NCBI GenBank assembly: GCA_947465275.1
Contig: CANIAI010000045.1
Span: forward strand, 1-10,274
DNA from: Acidobacteriota bacterium
GTDB lineage: Bacteria > Acidobacteriota > Vicinamibacteria > Vicinamibacterales > UBA2999
Length of the DNA: 10,274 nt
Reading direction: 5' to 3'
This document shows, in pieces, positions 1 to 5,093 of this stretch. The notes beneath the pieces are model-generated. The model made no database searches. It had not been told where the DNA came from and was given only the letters and a program-made list of their open reading frames with translations. Made by a program: the position numbers and the translations under genes. Each line of letters opens with the position of its first letter. Position 1 is the first letter of the stretch.

Positions 1-6
1 TGACCT

Positions 7-1191
7 TTACCGGACGAACCAGTCATCCCAGGCAGGCAGGTGGCCGCCCTGCAGCAGCCCGCGCACGTGCCCCTGCCACCGGGCGGCGCCGCCCTCGTCG
101 CCCCGCTTTTCCCGCTGCTCCCGCGGATCCCGCTGCGCCAGCCGCTCCAATTGCCCGCGCAGCGCTTTCGCGGGACCGCCCCGCACCAGTCCACGCTCGA
201 GCTGCGCCGAGAGCGCCGTCAGTACGGCGCGGCGCTGCAGGTCGGCCGACAGGTGAAGCGTCCAGACCGCCGGGTACGGCAGGCCGTCCGTGCCGATGAC
301 GGAGCCGGCCACCTCGCCGCGCTGGTTCACCGCGTTGGCCGCGGAGCCTTCGCCGCCGAGCCGCACCGGACCCTCGCCGTCCCGCCACACCCAGGCGACG
401 GTCCGTTCGCTCACCACGTCGGTGGCGGTGCCGACGACCAGCCCGACGTCGGCGATGTCGGTGGCCGAGCCAATCCAGCCGGGCCACATCGGGATCTCGC
501 GCACGCGGTCGTCGGGCTCGATGACGTAGGGGTTCCAGCTCCACGAGGCGCTCGACACGATCGCGCCGTCGTCGTTGATCCCGAGCCCGTAGCCGGTGAT
601 GCCGGTGTCGCGCAGGCCGGCGGAGGGCGTCCAGCGATAGACGTGCAGCGAGTCAGGACTCGGCCCGCTGACCGCCATCGCGCCCCGCTCGGTGATGGCG
701 ACCGCCGCGCTCTGAGTCCCGGACAGCCCGAGCAGCTGCCGTTGCCCGGCCACCCAGCGCCAGGCCTCCTGGCGGCCGTCGGCGGTGACGTTCCCGCCGC
801 CCGCGATCTCGCCGGCGTCGTTGATGGCGAGCGCCAGGCCGGGACCGATGTCCTGCATGCCGCCGTCGGCCGTCCAGACGAACGCACGGCTGGCGGGCAC
901 CCCGTCGCCCCAGCACCAGCCGACGACGGTGCCCGGGTTGTTGATGCCGGCCGCCTCGCAGAGCGGCAGCCCGGGCAGGCTGCCGAGCGGCAGTCGCCGG
1001 CCGTCCGCCGTCCAGACGAACGCCTGGTACGCGCTGTCGTACCCCACCACGTCACCACGTTCGTTGATGTCGAGCGCCACGCCCGCGAACGGGAGCACGC
1101 GCGGCTCCTGCGCCTCGGCACGTACCGATGTGAGGAATCCCGTCACCGCCAGACACACGACGAGCAGACCCACGTTTGTGATCGACTTCAC
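7..1191 (-). CDS. Exported protein with about seven HAF-type repeats
   Basis: The product is an exported repeat protein of unknown function, 394 residues from the chosen GTG at 1191. That start has a good Shine-Dalgarno (GGAGG, 5-base spacer) and is followed directly by a signal peptide: KSITN, a hydrophobic run (VGLLVVCLAVTGFL) and a likely cleavage after the Ala-Glu-Ala near residues 25-28. An in-frame start at 1317 would put 42 Arg/Pro/Ala-rich residues ahead of the signal and is less likely. Residues 39-312 hold about seven repeats of roughly 40 residues with the pattern I-N-x-x-G-x-(V/I)-(V/A)-G ... A-(F/W)-x-W, typical of HAF (extracellular repeat) proteins; 'AFVWTADG' occurs twice exactly. 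The last 80 or so residues are Arg/Gln/Glu-rich, probably helical, and unlike the repeats. I see no catalytic motif, anchor or sorting signal. Seven repeats would suit a seven-bladed propeller, which is inference. The gene is divergent from the mini-cytochrome. Confidence 0.85.
   Translation of the reverse strand: MKSITNVGLLVVCLAVTGFLTSVRAEAQEPRVLPFAGVALDINERGDVVGYDSAYQAFVWTADGRRLPLGSLPGLPLCEAAGINNPGTVVGWCWGDGVPASRAFVWTADGGMQDIGPGLALAINDAGEIAGGGNVTADGRQEAWRWVAGQRQLLGLSGTQSAAVAITERGAMAVSGPSPDSLHVYRWTPSAGLRDTGITGYGLGINDDGAIVSSASWSWNPYVIEPDDRVREIPMWPGWIGSATDIADVGLVVGTATDVVSERTVAWVWRDGEGPVRLGGEGSAANAVNQRGEVAGSVIGTDGLPYPAVWTLHLSADLQRRAVLTALSAQLERGLVRGGPAKALRGQLERLAQRDPREQREKRGDEGGAARWQGHVRGLLQGGHLPAWDDWFVR
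862..1023. repeat. Near-identical 24-base direct repeats (862-885 and 1000-1023)
   Basis: Two 24-base copies, 138 bases (46 codons) apart, differ at one base (868 versus 1006). They encode the 'AFVWTADG' strand of two neighbouring HAF repeats in the same frame. The near identity at DNA level suggests recent duplication of, or conversion between, these repeat units; the other repeats have diverged. Confidence 0.8.
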
Positions 1192-1406
1192 GATGACCTC
1201 CGGTACCGCTGGGGCAGCAACCGCGGTGACGTGAGCGGTTCCGGTCGGCTCTCGTGATTTCGGGCGTGTTCTGCGGCCGGGCTGTGCGAGGACCGCCATG
1301 GCGGGGCGCGATTTCACGCGTCTCCGCCGATGATTCCGCGCCTGCCTGACGAGGAATTCAGGAACTCTTCAGTTTGGGCCGGCGGCCCGGGGTGCATGCT
1401 CGGGAC
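1192..1406. other. Divergent intergenic region between HAF-repeat gene and mini-cytochrome
   Basis: This 215-base region must hold the promoters of both divergent genes. Its most A+T-rich part is about 1353-1376. A GGGCC-ggc-GGCCC hairpin (1376-1388) lies 18 bases before the mini-cytochrome ATG and could shape its 5' leader. I found no convincing -35/-10 pair on either strand and no RNA gene. Confidence 0.5.
1197..1201 (-). promoter_or_regulatory. Ribosome binding site deciding the start of the HAF-repeat gene
   Basis: GGAGG on the minus strand lies five bases before the GTG at 1191-1189. It favours this GTG over the in-frame start at 1317 and places the signal peptide at the extreme N-terminus. 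Confidence 0.7.
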
Positions 1407-1664
1407 ATGACCAGTTCACGCATCGCCGTCGTCGTCGCCAGCGCGGTGCTCCTGCTCGGCGCGGCCGCCCAGCCCGCCTCGGCGCAGCCCGACTTCACCC
1501 GGTCACAGCGGAAGACGTGCACCTTCTGCCACGTCGGCGCCTGGACGTCGGGCAAGCTGACCGCGGCGGGCACCTACTTCAACCAGAGGCACACGTTGAA
1601 GGGCTTCGTGGAGCCGAAGGCCGCAGCGGCGCACGGGCTCGCGCCGGTCAGCGCGGCGCGGTAG
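1407..1664 (+). CDS. Small exported mono-haem c-type cytochrome-like protein
   Basis: An 85-residue precursor begins at ATG 1407; an in-frame TTG at 1374 would put eleven Arg/Gly-rich residues before the signal. Residues 1-26 form a signal peptide (basic start, hydrophobic IAVVVASAVLLLGAAA, then Ala-Ser-Ala), leaving a mature chain of about 59 residues. Residues 38-42 are C-T-F-C-H, the CXXCH site for covalent haem attachment in the periplasm. The following 'GKLTAAGTYFNQRH' resembles the 'K-L-x-x-x-G-x-x-F' stretch after CXXCH in small cytochrome-like proteins. The mature part has no methionine, so a sixth haem ligand, if any, would be His62 or His76. A metal-binding CXXC protein without haem is the main alternative. 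The ribosome site is weak (GGGG 14 bases upstream of the ATG). The 3' end overlaps the kinase gene on the other strand by 17 bases. A role in periplasmic electron transfer is inferred. Confidence 0.7.
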   Translation: MTSSRIAVVVASAVLLLGAAAQPASAQPDFTRSQRKTCTFCHVGAWTSGKLTAAGTYFNQRHTLKGFVEPKAAAAHGLAPVSAAR

Positions 1665-2859
1665 CCGCGGCCGCGGCTTCGGCCGATGACACGGCCGGCC
1701 CGTGGAGCGGCAGGCGCACCACGAAGGAGGCGCCGCGGTCGATGCCCGGACTCGACGCCGTCACGCTGCCGCCGTGCAGCTCGACCAGATGCTTCACGAT
1801 CGACAACCCGAGGCCCAGCCCGCCGTGCGCGCGCGTGCTCGACTGATCGGCCTGGCGGAACCGGTCGAAGACCTGTGGCAGGAACTCGGGCGCGATGCCG
1901 ACCCCGGTGTCGTCCACCGTCAGCGACACCTCTCCACCCTCACGGGCGATGCGGACGTGGATGGACCCGCCAGGGTTCGTGAACTTGACGGCGTTGCTGA
2001 GGCGGTTCCACGTCACCTGCCGCAGCCGGTCGGCGTCACCCCTGACGGTGCAGTCGCGCGCCGGCTCCATCGAGAGCCGGACGTCCTTGCCGGCGGCGGC
2101 CATGCGCACCGACTCGGTGGCCTGCGACGCCAGTTCGCACAGGTCGACCGTGGTCAGGTGCAGTTCCATCTTCCCCGAGATGATCCGCGACACGTCGAGG
2201 ACGTCGGCAATCAGGTGCGCCTGCGATCGCGCGTTGCGGTCGAGCGACTCGAAGACGCGGCCCAGGCGCTCGGGCTCGACCTGTCCCCGCGTCAGCATCG
2301 ACGTCCAGCCGAGAATCGCGTTCAGCGGCGTGCGCAGTTCGTGGGACAGGGTCGCGAGGAACTCGTCCTTCAGCCGGTTCGCCGTCTCGGCCTCCGCCCG
2401 CGCGTCGCGCAGGTCCACCAGCAGGTCGCGCACCTCGTACTGGCGCCCCCGCGCGCGCAGCGCCGCGCGGATAGCCGACAGCGCCGCCGCGAGCCGGATG
2501 GGACGCTCGAAGAGCGTGACGTTCCGCAGCGACTCGATCGCCTTGATCGTCCGCATGGTCACGTCGACCCCTGACTGCCCGGCGAACAGCAGCACCGGCA
2601 CATCCGACCACGAGGGCTGCCGGTCGAGCAGCGCCGCCAGCTGTGGACACGCCGGGTCGTCGAGCGCCTCTTCGGTCAGCAGCAGCGCGCCGCCCCCCGC
2701 CCGCGCGTAGAGATCGCAGAGCTGCACCATCGACTCGCAGATCACGGCGTGAATGCCGGCCCGCGCGAGCAGGGCGTGCGTCAGCTCCGCGTCCCGCCCG
2801 ACGGGGGCGAACAGCAGCAGCCGCGTGGCGATGTCGGGCGGATCACTCACGCGCATCAT
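1648..2859 (-). CDS. Histidine kinase with degenerate N-terminal receiver domain, partner of the KaiC-like ATPase
   Basis: This is a soluble histidine kinase of 403 residues from ATG 2859. ATG 2856 and GTG 2850 are near alternatives; none has a clear ribosome site, and all overlap the end of the KaiC-like gene, so translational coupling is likely. Residues about 10-136 look like a receiver fold, but the place of the phosphoacceptor Asp reads A-L-L-L-T-E-E, suggesting a pseudo-receiver. A helical linker leads to HisKA with 'FLATLSHELRTPLNAILGW' (phospho-His173). The HATPase part has an N-box (Asn285, Asn289), DDTGVGI near 316-322 and a GLGLGLS lid near 347-353. Arg286 follows the first N-box Asn where Leu is usual. 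There is no membrane segment and no C-terminal receiver, so the phosphate acceptor is another protein. The Ala-rich tail overlaps the mini-cytochrome gene. By analogy with KaiC-SasA, the kinase may read the state of the KaiC-like protein. Confidence 0.9.
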   Translation of the reverse strand: MMRVSDPPDIATRLLLFAPVGRDAELTHALLARAGIHAVICESMVQLCDLYARAGGGALLLTEEALDDPACPQLAALLDRQPSWSDVPVLLFAGQSGVDVTMRTIKAIESLRNVTLFERPIRLAAALSAIRAALRARGRQYEVRDLLVDLRDARAEAETANRLKDEFLATLSHELRTPLNAILGWTSMLTRGQVEPERLGRVFESLDRNARSQAHLIADVLDVSRIISGKMELHLTTVDLCELASQATESVRMAAAGKDVRLSMEPARDCTVRGDADRLRQVTWNRLSNAVKFTNPGGSIHVRIAREGGEVSLTVDDTGVGIAPEFLPQVFDRFRQADQSSTRAHGGLGLGLSIVKHLVELHGGSVTASSPGIDRGASFVVRLPLHGPAVSSAEAAAAATAPR

Positions 2860-4318
2860 CACGGACCAACGGACCCGGCTGGCCCGTGTAGTGCGGCACA
2901 CCGGTCAGCACGCCGTGGAAGGCGCTCAGCGACTGGCCCACGTGCACCCGGGTCGGACCGATCCGGAGCTCGCGGATCGCGGTCTCGTGCCCGCTCGTCC
3001 GCTTCTTCACCACCGAGATGGCGCGGCAGATCTGGCCCCGCTGCTCGAAGAACCGGAAGAGGACGATGGCGTCGGCCAGATAGCTGAGGTCGACCGGGGT
3101 CGGCATCATCGCGCCGATGGTGCCGTGCTGGGCGAGGACGATCAGCGTCCCCACGCCGCACTCGTTGAGGAACGAGATCAGCTCGTGCATCCGGACGATG
3201 GGGGCGTCGGCCGGCGGAATCGCATTGAGGTAGCCGTTCAGCGTGTCGATGCCGATCAGGCGCACGCCCTCCTCGTCGACGAGCCGGCGGACGCGGTGGG
3301 CGAACTCGCCCGGCGACGTGACGCCCGGGTCGATCTGCTGTGGAATGATGTGGCCCGACTCGATGCGCTCGGTGGCGCGCATGCCGAGGGCGTCGCACCG
3401 TGCCACGAACGTCTTGAGCCGTTCGTCGAACAGGAAGATGGCCGCCTTCGAGCCCGGGTTCGCGGCGCCGCAGAGGTACTGCGCGGCCACCGTCGACTTG
3501 CCGACCCCGGCCGGGCCGACGAACAGCGTGGTCGTCCCCCAGCTCAGGCCGCCGCCGATGAGCGCGTCGAGTTCCGGCAGGCCGCTGCGGATCGGCTCGT
3601 CGCGATGCGCCCCTGCCTGCGTCTCCGCGATCAACTGTGGAAACACCGTCAGGCCGCCCCGCCGGATCACGAAGTCGTGGAACCCCTCGATCACCTGCAT
3701 GCCACGCATCTTCACGATCCGCAGCCGGCGGCGCGCCCGGCCGAACTCGAACGGCAGGTGCTCGAGCGAGACCACCCCATGGGCGATGCTGCGCAGCTGC
3801 AGATCGTCGGCACCCATGGCGTGATCGTCGAGGATCAGCACCGTCGCTCCACGGGACGCAAAGAACTCCTTCAGCCCCAGCACCTGCCGGCGGTAGCGCA
3901 GGGGATCGCGCGCGAGCAGGCGCAGCTCGGACAGTGAATCGATGACGACGCACGCGGGACCGACCCGGTCGGCTCGCTGCAGGACGGTCTTCGTCAGGTC
4001 CGCGAGTTCGACCTCGGCCGGGTGATACAGGGTGTATTCCTCGGCCACGCGCTTCGGGGCCGCGTCGAGCTGCTGCGTCTCGATCCCGTCGAGCGACCAG
4101 CCGTGCGACTCGGCCACCGACGCCAGTTCCTCAGCCGTTTCCGAGAGGGTGACGTAAAGGGTCCGCTCACCCCGGGCCTTCGCAGCCAGGAGGAACTGCA
4201 GAGCAAGGGTCGTCTTGCCCGTCCCGGGCACGCCTTCTATCAGGTACAGCCGGCGGGTCGGAAATCCACCGCCCGTGAGTTCGTCCAGCCCCGCGATCCC
4301 CGTCGACGCCTGCTCCAT
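2843..4318 (-). CDS. Two-lobed KaiC-like (RecA/RAD55-family) ATPase
   Basis: A 491-residue cytoplasmic ATPase with two RecA-like lobes, as in circadian KaiC. The ATG at 4318 is chosen for its GGGGAG ribosome site five bases upstream and because homology begins at once (EQASTGIAGLDELTGGG); an in-frame extension to 4483 is low-complexity and overlaps the divergent gene. Lobe 1: Walker A GVPGTGKTT at 29-37, Walker B Asp127. Lobe 2: Walker A GPAGVGKST at 268-276, Walker B Asp358. The KaiC catalytic Glu-Glu pairs align with Ser59-Glu60 in lobe 1 and Asp298-Glu299 in lobe 2. The segment matching the KaiC phosphosites (T426, S431, T432) reads T407, S412, Y413. The C-terminal 'FHGVLTGVPHYTG' resembles the KaiC A-loop and tail. 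Such proteins are often annotated as circadian clock KaiC outside cyanobacteria, mostly with unproven roles. No kaiA or kaiB is nearby; the downstream overlapping kinase is the obvious partner. Confidence 0.9.
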   Translation of the reverse strand: MEQASTGIAGLDELTGGGFPTRRLYLIEGVPGTGKTTLALQFLLAAKARGERTLYVTLSETAEELASVAESHGWSLDGIETQQLDAAPKRVAEEYTLYHPAEVELADLTKTVLQRADRVGPACVVIDSLSELRLLARDPLRYRRQVLGLKEFFASRGATVLILDDHAMGADDLQLRSIAHGVVSLEHLPFEFGRARRRLRIVKMRGMQVIEGFHDFVIRRGGLTVFPQLIAETQAGAHRDEPIRSGLPELDALIGGGLSWGTTTLFVGPAGVGKSTVAAQYLCGAANPGSKAAIFLFDERLKTFVARCDALGMRATERIESGHIIPQQIDPGVTSPGEFAHRVRRLVDEEGVRLIGIDTLNGYLNAIPPADAPIVRMHELISFLNECGVGTLIVLAQHGTIGAMMPTPVDLSYLADAIVLFRFFEQRGQICRAISVVKKRTSGHETAIRELRIGPTRVHVGQSLSAFHGVLTGVPHYTGQPGPLVRDDARE

Positions 4319-4323
4319 CCCCG

Positions 4324-4329
4324 CTCCCC
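4324..4329 (-). promoter_or_regulatory. Ribosome binding site of the KaiC-like gene
   Basis: GGGGAG on the minus strand is followed by five bases and the ATG at 4318-4316. The in-frame ATG at 4390 lacks a comparable site, so this supports the shorter 491-residue product. Confidence 0.65.
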
Positions 4330-4355
4330 GGCCGTCCCTTGCAGCCTGCACACCT

Positions 4356-4369
4356 CGTCCGTGCGGACG
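4356..4369. repeat. Perfect 6+2+6 inverted repeat upstream of the KaiC-like gene
   Basis: CGTCCG and its exact reverse complement are separated by two bases. It lies 38-51 bases upstream of the KaiC-like ATG, next to a second perfect 5+1+5 inverted repeat (4340-4350). The spacing suits a dimeric regulator or a leader hairpin, though short palindromes arise easily in G+C-rich DNA. Confidence 0.5.
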
Positions 4370-4464
4370 CCCCGTGTCCCCGCCGTTCATGGGAGTTGCA
4401 AGTTGCCGACCGGCTCGACGGGGGCTGATCACGGGACCTCGTCCAGGCGTATGCTGACGCTCAG

Positions 4465-5082
4465 ATGCCGTCGCGCGCCACACACTGGAACCAGGTCCAC
4501 ACGACGAAGACGGACCGGGAGGTCAGCTGGTTCGAGGCCTCACCGGACGTGTCGCTGCAGATGCTGCACGACGCCGGGATGACGGCCGATAGTTGCGTGC
4601 TCGACGTGGGTGGGGGCGACTCGCGCCTCGTCGACGCGCTGCTCGCCGAGGGGCTCCGCTGCGTGACTGTCCTGGATGTGTCGGGCGCCGCGCTCGTCCG
4701 CGCGAGGGCGAGGCTCGGCGGGTCGGCCTCCCTCCCCACGTGGATCGAAGCCGACGTCACTGGGCCATGGACGACGCCGGCGGTCGACCTCTGGCACGAC
4801 CGTGCGGTCTTCCACTTCCTCGCGGAGGCCGAGGACCGCGCCCGCTACAAGGCCCACCTGCTCGACACGCTGAGCTCGGGTGGCAGCGCCATCATTGCGA
4901 CGTTCGCACCGGACGGGCCGACCGCCTGCAGCGGCCTGCCGGTGCAGCGCTACTCGCCGGAGTCGCTGGCGCACGAACTCGGCCCGGCGTTCGAGCTTCG
5001 GGGCGCGCGCGCGCATGTCCACACCACTCCGTGGGGCAGCGCGCAATCCTTCCAGTATTCCTGGCTGCAGCGGCGCCGCTGA
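4465..5082 (+). CDS. Class I SAM-dependent methyltransferase, substrate unknown
   Basis: A 205-residue soluble methyltransferase with a Rossmann-type SAM fold. The N-terminus 'HWNQVHTTKTDREVSWFE' (7-24) is the signature of a common small class I methyltransferase family. Motif I is VLDVGGGDSR (45-54), the acidic residue after strand 2 is Asp71 (VTVLDVS), a further Asp97 lies in 'EADVT', and 'DLWHDRAVFHFL' (108-119) is the strand 4/active-site region. 'TFAPDGPTACSGLPV' (146-160) is also typical of this family. The length is normal and the gene looks complete. ATG 4465 is the only sensible start; no Shine-Dalgarno precedes it, and a possible -10 (TATGCT, 4450-4455) would give a leader of only a few bases. 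It lies divergent from the KaiC-like gene and converges on the CheB/CheR hybrid with 11 bases between the stops. The substrate cannot be read from the sequence. Confidence 0.9.
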   Translation: MPSRATHWNQVHTTKTDREVSWFEASPDVSLQMLHDAGMTADSCVLDVGGGDSRLVDALLAEGLRCVTVLDVSGAALVRARARLGGSASLPTWIEADVTGPWTTPAVDLWHDRAVFHFLAEAEDRARYKAHLLDTLSSGGSAIIATFAPDGPTACSGLPVQRYSPESLAHELGPAFELRGARAHVHTTPWGSAQSFQYSWLQRRR

Positions 5083-5093
5083 AGGAACGATCG

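Larger units (their letters stand above)
4319..4464. promoter_or_regulatory. Divergent control region between KaiC-like gene and methyltransferase
   Basis: The 146 bases contain several short symmetric elements: TGCAG-C-CTGCA (4340-4350), CGTCCG-TG-CGGACG (4356-4369) and a tandem AGTTGC heptad (4395-4406). The two inverted repeats lie 21 to 51 bases before the KaiC-like ATG, inside its probable leader or promoter, and could be operator half-sites or an RNA hairpin. A TATGCT at 4450-4455 may be the -10 of the methyltransferase gene, but no good -35 is seen. All assignments here are inference. Confidence 0.35.

Noticed and set aside
40..1257. Long plus-strand open frame opposite the HAF-repeat gene (405 codons)
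   Set aside because: Its translation is Arg/Pro/Ala/His-rich with no recognisable domain; the opposite strand encodes a signal peptide and regular repeats. It is a typical shadow frame of G+C-rich DNA.
1192..1317. N-terminal extension of the HAF-repeat protein to a start at 1317
   Set aside because: It would bury the signal peptide behind 42 low-complexity residues, and the GTG at 1191 has a proper Shine-Dalgarno.
2753..3937. Long plus-strand open frame opposite the KaiC-like gene (394 codons)
   Set aside because: Arg/Ala/Asp/His-rich sequence without motifs; the minus strand carries two complete Walker A motifs and a full KaiC-like fold.
4319..4483. N-terminal extension of the KaiC-like protein to 4483
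   Set aside because: Low-complexity Arg/Gly-rich sequence running into the divergent methyltransferase gene; the ATG at 4318 has a good ribosome site and homology begins there.
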